Shown: positions 25,578-33,922, counted from the stretch's first letter. The stretch is DNA of 64,000 nt from Brevundimonas diminuta ATCC 11568 (GCF_000204035.1 NZ_GL883084.1:564835-628834), one strand, 5' to 3'. The notes: generated by a model from the letters alone, not told the origin. A program made the numbers and translations.

Positions 25578-28138
25578 CAACGCCCCCTGCGATACGGCGC
25601 GATCCGAACGGCCCGCTGCCGCTGCCCCTCGCTCGCTTGATAGGAGGCCACGCCGGCCTGGGCCGACAGGGGCGCGGCCGTCTCCGTCGATAGCGCAATG
25701 AAGCTGTCCCGCTCCGGCCTGACGATGACCTCGTGCTGGACGCGCTGGACTTGAGCCTGTCCTGACCCGCCAGAGGCCAGAGCGCCCAACGGCATCGCGA
25801 AACCGTTGCGCGGCATGAGGATGTCCTCGGGGCCGTGCTCACCGACGCGATACCAGTTGCCGCCGTTCATGGCGCCGCCGGTCGCCCTGCCCCCGCCGAA
25901 GCTGAAGAGAGAACCGATCCCACTGGCGATTGACGACCAGAAGCCGCCGCCCTCCTTGCCCAGGCCCTTGGCCGCATCGGTCAGGAGGTCGAACAAGTCG
26001 TCCGCCAAATTGTCGAGCATCCGCGTCGTGAAGCGGTCGGCGAGGTTGTCGAAGAAGCTGCCCAGGTCGCCGTCGATGGCGGCCTTGATCCCATCGGTGA
26101 AGGCGTAGCGGAACTCGTCACGCATCCGGCCGGTCTGGTCGGCTGTGTCCAGGCGCTGCCATTCGTTCTCGGCCTGGGCGCGGCGCGCTTCCGCTGTCAG
26201 TTCGGGCCGCAGTGACAGCAGGTCGTTGATCCGCTGTTCGATCCAGAGTTCGCGCTCCCGCTCCTTGATGCGGTCGGGGTCGCCTTCCAGTCGGGCGATC
26301 TCGGCTTCGAAGCCCAGGCGATCGAGGAGGAGGTCGTTCTGGCGACGGACGCTTTCACCAAGCTCCTCCCAGAATGCAAGGCTCTTCTGTTCCCAATCAG
26401 CGATCTGTTCGGAACGATCGCGAATGGCATCAAGCGCCTTCAGGTGATCCTGCGCCTTGGTGGCGGCGTCAGCATATCCAGCTCGCTCGAAATCGGCAGT
26501 CAGTCGCGCCAGCTCCTGCTTACGCTCCAGCGCCTTGATTTGAGCGCTGTTGCCGCTGGCTCGGGCTAGGTCCAGGGCGTTCTGGAGGTCGAGCGCCTCG
26601 CGCATAGCGGCGATGTCGGCTTCTGTCAGGCCGGTGCGGCCACGACCGCTGCGGCTATCCTCTTTGGCCCCGCCTGGTTGCAGCAATGCCGGGGGAAGCG
26701 AGAAGCCGCCCGGCACCGATGTATCGACTTCAGGAGCGGACGGGATTGCGGCGTCGCTGGCCTTCTGGATGCGAGACAGTTCCGCCAAGTTTGACGTGAT
26801 CCGGCGCTCAATCCTCTGGCGACGGCTTGCTGAGGCGCCTTCCTGCTCCAGGCGAGCGAGGTTGCTTCGATTGAATGCCAGGTCTCGCTGAACCGCAGCC
26901 TCATCGCGTGTTGGGGCCGGCGCGAACGACCCTTGGCTGACCAGCAGACCCGCCCCAAGGGCAGCCGAACCGGCCAGCGGAAGGATTGCCCCACCCTTTG
27001 CGCCACCTGCTACTACGCCTGCCAGCGCGAGGCGCGTATCGTTTGCGAGCTTGATGATCTTACCCAGACCGGCGAGGACGCCTGCAATCGGCCCACCGGC
27101 TGCGACCAAGCCCAGCAACGCAAGGCCCGCCACTTGGACACCTCCCGGAAGGTCGTTGAAGGCCTTCAAGACGTTCGTGGCCGCGCCAAACACCTGCGTC
27201 ATGGCGGGGAGAAGCTCTTGGCCTAGCGAACGCGCAGCCTTGTTGAACTCCGCTGTCATCGCGCGGGTCTTGCCGGTGGCCGAGTCCGCTTCCGAAGCCG
27301 CGCGTCCTTCCGACACCCCAAGCTTCTCGATGATGAGGTTAGCCCGCGCGATGGACTTCGCAGCCTCGTCGGCTTCCGATGCGTTGCCCTTGAAGCCAAG
27401 GCGAAGAAGCTCAGCCTCGACAGCCGCTTGGCTGATGACGACGCCGAAGGCCTTGAGTGGTTCGGTCTCGCCCGTAAGGCCGGAAACAATCTTCTGAAGG
27501 GACTCCGCGTCCGACACGTTGAACATCGCCCCGGCGTCCACGCCGCGCGCCGCCAGAGCTTCGACCATCTTCGTCGCGGTTTCAGCAGCAACGCCGGTCC
27601 CGGTCAGAACCAGTTGGAGCTTGGTCATCTGCTCTCGCAGAACCACGGCGTCACGGCCCGAGGCGTCAGCCAGAGCTTCGGAGAAGGTACGGGCGCCCCG
27701 TGCTCCAGTGGCAAACGCCATATCGAACGACGCTTCGATCTCCTCGGCGTCGGCTGCTAGTTTCAGCGAGTAGGCAGTGATTGCTGCGAAGGCGAGTTGG
27801 GCGGATCGCGAGATGCCCGCGAACGTCTGGCCGATATCGGAGCCGAGGTCGCGGTATCGACCCTTCAGGTCTTTGGCGACACGCTCGGCCGCAGCCCGCA
27901 CCTCGTCCTCGGTGTGGTCGGAGGCGTTGCGGATGATCCGCATGGAGCGCTCGAACTCGCTATGCCCCGCATCCGAGAATGCGCGCTTCAGCTCCGCCTG
28001 GGCATGACTAGCGGCATCCTCGACCTTCTTCATCTCGGCCCTGGTCTCGCGCTCGGCGCGGGCCAGGTCGGACTTCAGTTTGTCGGTCGTCGCTCGCAGT
28101 TCAAACTCGGCCGAGCCGACGACATTGCCTTCAGCCAT
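25577..28138 (-). CDS. Tail tape measure protein
   Basis: 853 residues, setting tail length. The N-terminal 130 residues are a charged coiled coil (LKSDLARAERETRAEMKKVE). The middle carries hydrophobic helices (about 340-420, VQVAGLALLGLVAAGGPIAG and GSAALGAGLLVSQ) thought to enter the host membrane. The C-terminus has the lambda-family signature GGRATGGAMNGGNWYRVGE and HGPEDILMPRNG. The ATG follows GGAGGCTCC, immediately after a terminator-like hairpin that ends the cargo genes upstream, so late transcripts must read through that hairpin. Confidence 0.93.
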   Translation of the reverse strand: MAEGNVVGSAEFELRATTDKLKSDLARAERETRAEMKKVEDAASHAQAELKRAFSDAGHSEFERSMRIIRNASDHTEDEVRAAAERVAKDLKGRYRDLGSDIGQTFAGISRSAQLAFAAITAYSLKLAADAEEIEASFDMAFATGARGARTFSEALADASGRDAVVLREQMTKLQLVLTGTGVAAETATKMVEALAARGVDAGAMFNVSDAESLQKIVSGLTGETEPLKAFGVVISQAAVEAELLRLGFKGNASEADEAAKSIARANLIIEKLGVSEGRAASEADSATGKTRAMTAEFNKAARSLGQELLPAMTQVFGAATNVLKAFNDLPGGVQVAGLALLGLVAAGGPIAGVLAGLGKIIKLANDTRLALAGVVAGGAKGGAILPLAGSAALGAGLLVSQGSFAPAPTRDEAAVQRDLAFNRSNLARLEQEGASASRRQRIERRITSNLAELSRIQKASDAAIPSAPEVDTSVPGGFSLPPALLQPGGAKEDSRSGRGRTGLTEADIAAMREALDLQNALDLARASGNSAQIKALERKQELARLTADFERAGYADAATKAQDHLKALDAIRDRSEQIADWEQKSLAFWEELGESVRRQNDLLLDRLGFEAEIARLEGDPDRIKERERELWIEQRINDLLSLRPELTAEARRAQAENEWQRLDTADQTGRMRDEFRYAFTDGIKAAIDGDLGSFFDNLADRFTTRMLDNLADDLFDLLTDAAKGLGKEGGGFWSSIASGIGSLFSFGGGRATGGAMNGGNWYRVGEHGPEDILMPRNGFAMPLGALASGGSGQAQVQRVQHEVIVRPERDSFIALSTETAAPLSAQAGVASYQASEGQRQRAVRIAPYRRGR

Positions 28139-28149
28139 GGAGCCTCCAA

Positions 28150-28203
28150 AGAAAAAGGCCCGCCGGAGCGAGCCTTGAGAAAAGAGAGCCGCCGGGGCGG
28201 GCC
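28150..28203 (-). terminator. Terminator between ImmA/IrrE cargo and tape measure gene
   Basis: GGCCCGCC and GGCGGGCC arms (28157-28164 and 28196-28203) with a long, partly paired loop, followed on the minus strand by TTTTTCTTT. It ends the 28216-30197 transcript just before the tape measure ribosome-binding site. Confidence 0.65.
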
Positions 28204-28215
28204 GTGATTAGTGTA

Positions 28216-29607
28216 TTAACGCGTCAAATCTAGAATAGCATCTAAGCTACCTCGAACCTCACTTGGCTTAGCGTTGAGGTGACTGGCGGCTGTGTCAAAA
28301 CTGATTAGATTATTCTTAGCTGCGTTTGCGACCAACCAAGCGAAACGACCACGACGGGTGATTGGCGTTGACTTAATAGGAAAATAGTCGACGGCCATAT
28401 TCTCTGCCGCTTCCCACTCGTCTGACGGAAGAGGCGTATCCACTCCGTCAGGCCAGGACACTTCACGCCCCAAAACATTCGAAGCATGATATTTGGCGGC
28501 AGTGAAACTAATTCCATAGACGTTGCACAGCTTGGTCAAAGCCGAAACATCATCAGAGTCAGATCTGAACAGCCCCCTCACACCAACAGGGGGAGCCAAG
28601 AACGCAACCGCAAACGCGTTTGCTCTAATTTCTACAGGATCTACTCTATTCCCATAGCCTGCGTTCAAATCCGAATAACTGTCGACCGTGAGGCGATTTA
28701 GTCGACTATCATCATCCCACAGCAGGTGGCCAAGCTCATGACACAACGTCATCCGCCTAACCCAAACGTTACTATTCGCACCTTGCTGGTTTACAACAAC
28801 TCCTCGCGTCTTGCCATTCGCCAGGGTAGCGCCAGCAAAGACAGTTCCCAAATCTTGTTGAACAACAGGCACGGCGAGTTGGCTCTCGAGAAGAGTTCGG
28901 AGACTTTTAACCGGCTCGGCATCTCCCAGTCCGAGATGGTCTCTGGTCTTCGTCGCAAGTCTAAAGCCGTGCTGCCAAGCTGGATAATGGTAGGAAGTAT
29001 CAGGCTCCGCAAACCGGCAGAAGACGGGCTCGGAGCACGCCTTCGCAAGAGTGGCCTGCTTTGATATTACCCAAGCCGCTTCAGCTAATTTCAATACAGT
29101 AGGCGGGTTAAAACGGACCGCGTCTTTTTGCTCTTTAAGTTCTCTCAGCCTAACACCAAGCGCTTGGTCTCCTTTAGCTTTGGGAACGTGGCCGACCATG
29201 CGCTCATCTAGAGCAAGGTATCTAGAAATGGCTTCAAGATCTCTTACAGGGACGACGGCGTCTGGCGTCTCGGCCTGCCGGATCATTTTCTCGGGCACTC
29301 CCGCCGCTCGAGACAGTTGAGCGACCTCGATTCCCATTTCCTCACGACGCCCCTTCAGCGTCGCCGCAGGCTCGCCGCTCCTCGCTATGAGCGGAAAAGC
29401 ACCATTTGCGTGGATAGCCGAAAGGGCACCTTCGCCATAAGCGACTAGGACTTCAAACGCGCTTAGCACCCGCCCCTTCGCGCCTTCGCGATAAGGACCG
29501 ATCTGGACCTGGCTCCTGACGTATTGCCGGGTCGAACGCTTGGCGCGGTCACTGGCCGACCCCTCTCCAGGGCCGAAAATTGCGTCTAGATCCACGGCCT
29601 GGATCAT
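28216..29607 (-). CDS. XRE-HTH / ImmA-IrrE metallopeptidase fusion (cargo)
   Basis: 463 residues. An XRE-type HTH lies at about 84-116 (LKGRREEMGIEVAQLSRAAGV, ending with KMIRQAE), preceded by an 80-residue N-terminal region. The ImmA/IrrE zinc-protease domain spans about 215-350, with HELGH (290-294) as the metal/catalytic motif and a downstream acidic residue in VEIRANAFAVAFLAPP (E326 region). Such proteases cleave HTH repressors or antitoxins. It overlaps the 29604 gene by ATGA. Base composition is visibly AT-richer than the flanking tail genes, which points to separate acquisition. Target and trigger unknown. Confidence 0.82.
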   Translation of the reverse strand: MIQAVDLDAIFGPGEGSASDRAKRSTRQYVRSQVQIGPYREGAKGRVLSAFEVLVAYGEGALSAIHANGAFPLIARSGEPAATLKGRREEMGIEVAQLSRAAGVPEKMIRQAETPDAVVPVRDLEAISRYLALDERMVGHVPKAKGDQALGVRLRELKEQKDAVRFNPPTVLKLAEAAWVISKQATLAKACSEPVFCRFAEPDTSYHYPAWQHGFRLATKTRDHLGLGDAEPVKSLRTLLESQLAVPVVQQDLGTVFAGATLANGKTRGVVVNQQGANSNVWVRRMTLCHELGHLLWDDDSRLNRLTVDSYSDLNAGYGNRVDPVEIRANAFAVAFLAPPVGVRGLFRSDSDDVSALTKLCNVYGISFTAAKYHASNVLGREVSWPDGVDTPLPSDEWEAAENMAVDYFPIKSTPITRRGRFAWLVANAAKNNLISFDTAASHLNAKPSEVRGSLDAILDLTR

Positions 29608-30197
29608 GCGACCAGCCTCGGCTGTACCCCTACGAAGGGGTTGGGCATCATCGTTTCCTCGTCAAAGCCCATCGACCACACCGAATAGCCAGATTCGCGA
29701 AACGCCTTGGCTAAAGCATCCAACTCGGCGGCGCACCGCACGGGATAGCGCCCGGACCATCCGATCACGCAAATGGTGCGGTCATCAATCTTAATCATTT
29801 CGCCACCAGCGTAAGCGGCCGATCCGCCGGTTAAATTGGTGTGCTTAACTGATCCGGTGCACAGTTGTTGACCGAAGCTGCAATACTCAGGCGACGCGAC
29901 TACGTCGGTGTCCCGAACGACCCAGAGATATCTAGGGTTCCCCTCCAACTGGCTGCTGGTTGGCGGCGGAGGCATTAGATGCTGTCCTGGGCCATCCTCC
30001 CAAGGCTCGAGCCCTTGGTCCTCCGTTTGGAGAATCAGCTCGTCATCGTTCGCAATCTTGTCTGTGATAGGGTCGCGAGCAGGCCCATAGCTGAGGCGGT
30101 AATTAGCAAAGGCTGCTTCGGTCAAGATGGTCGCCACACTGTCCCCCTCCAGCGAACGGCGCACTAAGCCCAAAAGCTCCGCAATGCCAAGCGGCAA
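29604..30197 (-). CDS. Partner protein of the ImmA/IrrE gene, unknown family
   Basis: 197 residues from TTG 30197. I do not recognise it. Features: an N-terminal helical part (LGIAELLGLVRRSLEGDSVA), a proline cluster (MPPPPTSSQ, near 75), and a C-terminal alpha/beta stretch (RTICVIGWSGRYPVRCAAEL). Its stop overlaps the protease start, so the two are made together. The frame stays open upstream of the TTG to 30245 without a good start. A 28-codon ORF with a strong ribosome-binding site (ATG 30289) runs into it if one base is missing near 30230, so the gene may really begin at 30289 and be frameshifted here. Confidence 0.6.
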   Translation of the reverse strand: MPLGIAELLGLVRRSLEGDSVATILTEAAFANYRLSYGPARDPITDKIANDDELILQTEDQGLEPWEDGPGQHLMPPPPTSSQLEGNPRYLWVVRDTDVVASPEYCSFGQQLCTGSVKHTNLTGGSAAYAGGEMIKIDDRTICVIGWSGRYPVRCAAELDALAKAFRESGYSVWSMGFDEETMMPNPFVGVQPRLVA

Positions 30198-30202
30198 TAG
30201 GA

Positions 30203-30289
30203 CTACGGTAGCCGAATCCTCGGGCAGCGCATCGAACGTTGTAATTTAAACACGCTTAAGCTCCAGTCAATAGTCCCCTCCTCAGTCAT
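30203..30289 (-). CDS. Short ORF, possible true 5' end of the partner gene
   Basis: 28 codons from ATG 30289 with the strong site CAGGAGATCACC directly upstream, reading MTEEGTIDWSLSVFKLQR before it diverges. In another frame the DNA downstream of codon 18 continues as FDALPEDSATVVLLPLGIAE into the partner gene. Either a leader peptide or the displaced start of that gene. Confidence 0.45.
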   Translation of the reverse strand: MTEEGTIDWSLSVFKLQRSMRCPRIRLP

Positions 30290-30309
30290 GGTGATCTCCT
30301 GGGTGGCGG

Positions 30310-30738
30310 CTATCCGTTTCGAGATACCCACTCTTCCTCCGCACGTGCGCGTTCCGGGCCACAAAGTCTCGGCGTTAGGGACCGACCGTTTTCGTCGCAC
30401 CAGTCGTGGAAAGCCACGACGCCGTTGGGATGATCAATGCGGACCGACGCCAGATCCAGCAATTGGTAATCAGCGATCCCCTTCCAGTTGACCTTTTCGA
30501 GGTCAGATCGCCCCCATGAGAACGACAGAGCGGGAGCATCGCCGTCGTTGCCGAACTTATCAGAGGTTTCGACCCTCACGGAGAACCTATCCAGGGTGTC
30601 GCGCTTTCCGCGCCGGAGAGCCTCCCGCTTGGCGTCGGAGAAGACAGACTCGATGTAATCAGCCTTGATGTCGCCCGTCAGTGGCTGTCCGCACCCCGAG
30701 ATAACCCCCACCGCCGCCAGCGCCGCCCATCGCTTCAT
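30310..30738 (-). CDS. Small phage lipoprotein (cargo)
   Basis: 142 residues with signal peptide MKRWAALAAVGVISGC and lipobox ISGC (Cys16). The mature part is polar (DIKADYIESVFSDAKREAL) and has two more cysteines (HDWCDENG, RLCGPE). It lies between the tail chaperone gene and the ImmA/IrrE pair, outside the normal siphovirus gene order. Small lipoproteins in such places often block superinfection by other phages, but this is analogy. No partner is obvious. Confidence 0.7.
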   Translation of the reverse strand: MKRWAALAAVGVISGCGQPLTGDIKADYIESVFSDAKREALRRGKRDTLDRFSVRVETSDKFGNDGDAPALSFSWGRSDLEKVNWKGIADYQLLDLASVRIDHPNGVVAFHDWCDENGRSLTPRLCGPERARAEEEWVSRNG

Positions 30739-30762
30739 GACTCACCCTCCGCTCGGCGAACC

Positions 30763-31044
30763 CTATTCGGCGTCGGAAGCCTCATCAACTCCAAGCCCAT
30801 GCATCATCGCAAAGCTGGCGATAAGCGCATCACCCGCGTCTGCAACCTCCTCCTCGCGATCCTCCAGATAATAGGACAGGCGCGAAAGGCGCGGCTCCCG
30901 AGCAAATCGCTCGCTCATCCATCCGTGGGCCGTCGCCATTTCAATGGCTCGGTGCCCCCGCGACCGAATGGCGAGATGGGTCAAGTAGGGCGTCTGGTCC
31001 CAGAACTCAGCCTCAGTCAGGCCGACCGAAAAAGCCGCCTCCAA
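30763..31044 (-). CDS. Tail assembly chaperone, downstream frame (TAC_6-like)
   Basis: 93 residues if started at TTG 31044, overlapping the preceding chaperone by 28 bases. The motif GLTEAEFWDQTPYLTHLAI is typical of the T-part of tail chaperones in alphaphages and gene transfer agents. It probably is made as a -1 frameshift extension of the upstream protein: both frames share CTTTTTC near the end of the first gene. It would coat the tape measure during tail assembly. Confidence 0.75.
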   Translation of the reverse strand: MEAAFSVGLTEAEFWDQTPYLTHLAIRSRGHRAIEMATAHGWMSERFAREPRLSRLSYYLEDREEEVADAGDALIASFAMMHGLGVDEASDAE

Positions 31045-31391
31045 AGCGTCCTCAACGACGTCCAGAGGCGGATCAGAGGGTTTACGGCACGCTCAACCCC
31101 AGACGGCCGCCGCGAAGCCAAGGCCCACGCTTTCAGGACGGCGAGGTAGGCCTCAGCGGCCGGAAGACCGAAGCCGTCGAGCAGCTCTTCCTCACGGATC
31201 TGGCCGCCACTGGCGACCACGATCAGGCGGGCCAGCGCCTCCATGTCGCCCGGCTTGCCAGACGCGGCCACGTCGAGCGTCTCGATGACCCCGACGCGGC
31301 CGAGTTGGTCAATCGCCCGCCAGGTGAAGCGCAGGGGGATCGTTCGGTCGCCCAGAGGCAACTCCACGACCCCACGACGATCATCGCTCAT
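31017..31391 (-). CDS. Tail assembly chaperone, upstream frame
   Basis: 124 residues. The N-terminal strand LGDRTIPLRFTWRAIDQLGR and the helical rest fit the gpG-like chaperone. Its end contains the codons CGG CTT TTT CGG, where a slip of the Phe tRNA back by one base leads into the 30763 frame. Start overlaps the stop of the tail tube gene by one base (ATG 31391). Confidence 0.78.
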   Translation of the reverse strand: MSDDRRGVVELPLGDRTIPLRFTWRAIDQLGRVGVIETLDVAASGKPGDMEALARLIVVASGGQIREEELLDGFGLPAAEAYLAVLKAWALASRRPSGVERAVNPLIRLWTSLRTLWRRLFRSA

Positions 31392-31810
31392 CAGGTGGCC
31401 GACCTACGAACCGGCGCCGCCTTGGGCATGACGCTGACGTCCGACATCATCTTGCCATCCACACTGTGGCTCTCGCCGATGACGACGCGGCCGACGAATT
31501 CGGTCGCCTTGGTCAACGCCTTCAGCCGGACCTTCACGTCCTCGGCCGAGGCGTATGCCGCGAACAGCAGTTCTTGGGTCGCATCGCCGGGCTGGAGGTG
31601 CATCTGGAACGTCAACGGCGGGTTGGTCCGGGCGCCGTAGAGCGTCTCCGTCTCGCCAACCGGCGTGTCGAAATCGGTGGCGTCGGTCTCGCGCGGCGTG
31701 CCGCCCGTGTACGAGGCCGTGGTGACGCCGGGGATGACGGTCCAGTCGGGCGTTTCGGTCGCTGAAGTATCGATCTCGACCTTCACAGCGCCTTGGACAA
31801 GAGTTGCCAT
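31391..31810 (-). CDS. Major tail tube protein
   Basis: 139 residues, beginning MATLVQGAVKVEIDTSATE, with ATDFDTPVGETETLYG and the conserved tube strand LTFQMHLQPGDATQELLF. Length and position between the tail-completion protein and the chaperones match tube proteins of Siphoviridae. Many copies stack into the tail conduit. A terminator-like hairpin precedes it. Confidence 0.83.
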   Translation of the reverse strand: MATLVQGAVKVEIDTSATETPDWTVIPGVTTASYTGGTPRETDATDFDTPVGETETLYGARTNPPLTFQMHLQPGDATQELLFAAYASAEDVKVRLKALTKATEFVGRVVIGESHSVDGKMMSDVSVMPKAAPVRRSAT

Positions 31811-31835
31811 TGCTCAGCTCCTTTGCAGGCATGGA

Positions 31836-31865
31836 AAAGGCCGCGCACAGCCTGCCCTGGGCGCG
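31836..31865 (-). terminator. Possible attenuator upstream of the tail tube gene
   Basis: On the minus strand CGCGCCCAG, loop GGCAGG, CTGTGCGCG (one mismatch), then GCCTTTTCC. Weak; it may tune expression between connector genes and the abundant tube protein. Confidence 0.4.
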
Positions 31866-31891
31866 TTGGGGATGACCGGCTGGGCCGGGGT

Positions 31892-32323
31892 TCAGGTGTT
31901 GCGGAGATCCAGTCGGATCGTGACGCGGCGGCCGGTGTAGGCCTCGTCCGTTGTCGGGGATTGGACCGGGCCGGTGACGCGGGCCACGTCGCATTTGCCG
32001 CCGGAGACGATGAGGTCGCCGGGGCGGTTGTGGAAGAGGTCGCGGACCTGACGCATCATGGCGTCCAGTTGGGCGGCTGAGCCGGTCCGGCGCTGATAAC
32101 CGCGCACGTCTTGGACGATCAGGCGGCCGGTCTCGGTGAATGTCTCCAGCGCTTCGTCACGACTCGGCACGGCGATGATGAGGAAGGGCTTCGACGGCTT
32201 CGGCTCGTGGCTGAGAAAGTCGTCGGGCGCCGCCTCGTTGAAGATGGCCGGGGCGTTGTTCCAGGTCGCCAGAGACGAGGCGACGGCGGCCAGGCGGGCG
32301 AAGATCGTGGCGGTGGAGTTCAA
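31892..32323 (-). CDS. Tail completion protein (DUF3168 type)
   Basis: 143 residues. Starts MNSTATIFARLAAVASSLAT; the middle FLIIAVPSRDEALETFTETG and the C-terminal TGRRVTIRLDLRNT fit the DUF3168 gp17-like family that terminates the tube at the head-proximal end. It overlaps the gp10-like gene by four bases. Confidence 0.72.
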   Translation of the reverse strand: MNSTATIFARLAAVASSLATWNNAPAIFNEAAPDDFLSHEPKPSKPFLIIAVPSRDEALETFTETGRLIVQDVRGYQRRTGSAAQLDAMMRQVRDLFHNRPGDLIVSGGKCDVARVTGPVQSPTTDEAYTGRRVTIRLDLRNT

Positions 32324-32715
32324 TCGCTTGCTCCCGCGACAAAGGCGTCCCGCAGGTCGTCGGTATGGTCGGTGGCCAGCAGGCCGAGGAAGGGGCGCGG
32401 CGCGATCCGTTCGGTCCCAACTTCCAGCGCGTGGGCATATTCTGTGTTCGCCACCACGCGGCCGACAATGTCGTCGCCATCCCGGCGGACTTGCGTGTCG
32501 GCTTGGGTCGCGTTGCGCAGACGGCCGGTGTCGACGGCGGGCGGCTCCCCTGGGGCCGAGGCCTGATGTTTGCCGTAGATGCGGCCGGTGCCGGGGCGCG
32601 ACAGGTTAGCCTTGGTGATTGCTTCGCCCGCCAAGGCGGCGCGCTGGATGCCCTTCACGGCCTTCTCTTCAGCGATGCGCTCCAGAGCGGCGAGGTTGAT
32701 CGTGACCGTCGCCAT
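32320..32715 (-). CDS. HK97 gp10-like tail-connector protein
   Basis: 131 residues. Recognisable features are KHQASAPGEPPAVDTGRLRN (ligand-loop motif of the family) and EYAHALEVGTERIAPRPFL near the C-terminus. HK97 gp10-type proteins sit at the head-tail joint. Overlaps both neighbours. Confidence 0.85.
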   Translation of the reverse strand: MATVTINLAALERIAEEKAVKGIQRAALAGEAITKANLSRPGTGRIYGKHQASAPGEPPAVDTGRLRNATQADTQVRRDGDDIVGRVVANTEYAHALEVGTERIAPRPFLGLLATDHTDDLRDAFVAGASD

Positions 32716-33062
32716 CAGCGCCCCTGAACCTCCCAGGTCGCCTTAGCCGGGTCGCGAGACAGGGCGACGATCTGCCAGTCCCGACCTTCAGCGGTGATGG
32801 TGTGCCCGACAGCCGGAGCCACGCTCAGACTGGCCGCCAGGATGATGATCTTGCGGTCATGGGCCGGGATGCCCGCCGTTGCCCTCCGCATGTCGCTGTA
32901 GTCATCGACCAGCGCCTTGCAGGGGTATGAGGTCGGGGTGCCCGGTATCCAGCCTCCCTGCCCGTCCGATGTCGGTTCGCCCGGCACCTTCAGCACGCCA
33001 TCGCGGAACACGTCGTCCAGCGCCTCGGCGATCACGTCGGGCAGATCGTCGAGGATGCTCAT
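32715..33062 (-). CDS. Head closure / head-tail joining protein
   Basis: 115 residues, beta-rich: GGWIPGTPTSYPCKALVDDY, then KIIILAASLSVAPAVGHTIT and AKATWEVQGR at the end. The pattern and position between the adaptor and gp10-like genes fit the SPP1 gp16-like head-closure proteins that plug the portal after packaging. Confidence 0.72.
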   Translation of the reverse strand: MSILDDLPDVIAEALDDVFRDGVLKVPGEPTSDGQGGWIPGTPTSYPCKALVDDYSDMRRATAGIPAHDRKIIILAASLSVAPAVGHTITAEGRDWQIVALSRDPAKATWEVQGR

Positions 33063-33508
33063 GACTTAGCCAGCCTGACGTTGACGCCGGAGCCGATCGC
33101 ATAGACGCCAGCATAGCGCAGAAGGCCCGCCACCAGCGCCAGCCGCGCCGCGCTGCGGCTTTCCGCAGATGACGTTTCGTATTCCACGGCAACAGAGCCG
33201 GCCTTCACCGACTTGCGCGCCGCCTGGGCTGCCTTGTCGCCGCCGAGCAGGGGCGAGGTCAGAGACAGCCGGGCGGCCTCGACGATGGCCTCGCTGATCT
33301 GTTCCTCGACCGCAGTGTTGACCTTGGCCGGGGGTCGGCAGGAAGCGCGGACATAGGTGCTGGCGTCGAGAATGGCGCCGCTCTTACGCTCAGGCGTCAG
33401 GACGGCCCAATCGGACCAGCCGCGAGCCTGGGCGTAAGCGTCGGCCTGATCGACCGTAGCGAGCGGACCCGAGGGCCAGCTCACCACGCCATTCTCGACG
33501 ATCAGCAT
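33059..33508 (-). CDS. Head-tail adaptor (connector), DnaT-like annotation group
   Basis: 149 residues. VDQADAYAQARGWSDWAVL at the N-terminus and a helical remainder (EEQISEAIVEAARLSLTSPL) match phage adaptor proteins often mislabelled as DnaT-like ssDNA-binding. It lies right after the capsid/accessory genes, where the gp15-type adaptor is expected. Confidence 0.7.
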   Translation of the reverse strand: MLIVENGVVSWPSGPLATVDQADAYAQARGWSDWAVLTPERKSGAILDASTYVRASCRPPAKVNTAVEEQISEAIVEAARLSLTSPLLGGDKAAQAARKSVKAGSVAVEYETSSAESRSAARLALVAGLLRYAGVYAIGSGVNVRLAKS

Positions 33509-33858
33509 CAGGCGCCGCCGCCTTCGGAGGCAGCCGCAGCGGCCTTGGCCTCGTCGCGCAGCTTCAACAGCTCTTCACGCGGGCCATAAGGATCGAACTC
33601 GACCTTGAGGTTTTCCAGATCGGCGTTGATTTCGCGGCGCGACAGGCCCTCGGACGTGTCGTCCAGCAGGGCGTTCAGCACCTCCGTCAACTTGTCGACG
33701 CCTGCCTTGTGGTGCGCCTTGCCGCCCAGGGTCGTGATGCGGGCGCGCAGGCGGTCGATCTCGTCCTGATCGGCGTTGATCTCGGGTTCGGTGCGAAGGT
33801 CGGTCGGGATCGTCCCGCCGTTCTGCGCCACCCGGTTGAGGAAGTTCAGGTCAGCCAT
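33508..33858 (-). CDS. Hypothetical structural protein after the capsid gene
   Basis: 116 residues from ATG 33858 (GGAGG upstream; the longer frame to 33942 overlaps the capsid gene end). A charged, helical, coiled-coil-like protein (DQDEIDRLRARITTLGGKA, EELLKLRDEAKAAAAASEGG). It may be a capsid accessory or connector; no family recognised. Confidence 0.65.
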   Translation of the reverse strand: MADLNFLNRVAQNGGTIPTDLRTEPEINADQDEIDRLRARITTLGGKAHHKAGVDKLTEVLNALLDDTSEGLSRREINADLENLKVEFDPYGPREELLKLRDEAKAAAAASEGGGA

Positions 33859-33869
33859 AGAGGCCTCCA

Positions 33870-33900
33870 GAAAGGCGAAGGGCGACCCGGAGGCCGCCCT
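33870..33900 (-). terminator. Possible attenuator after the major capsid gene
   Basis: On the minus strand AGGGCG ... CGCCCT stem (33895-33900 with 33879-33884) followed by TCGCCTTTC. Would lower transcription downstream of the abundant capsid protein. Weak T tract. Confidence 0.4.
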
Positions 33901-33922
33901 GTCGCTCAGGTTGTTATGGTGC

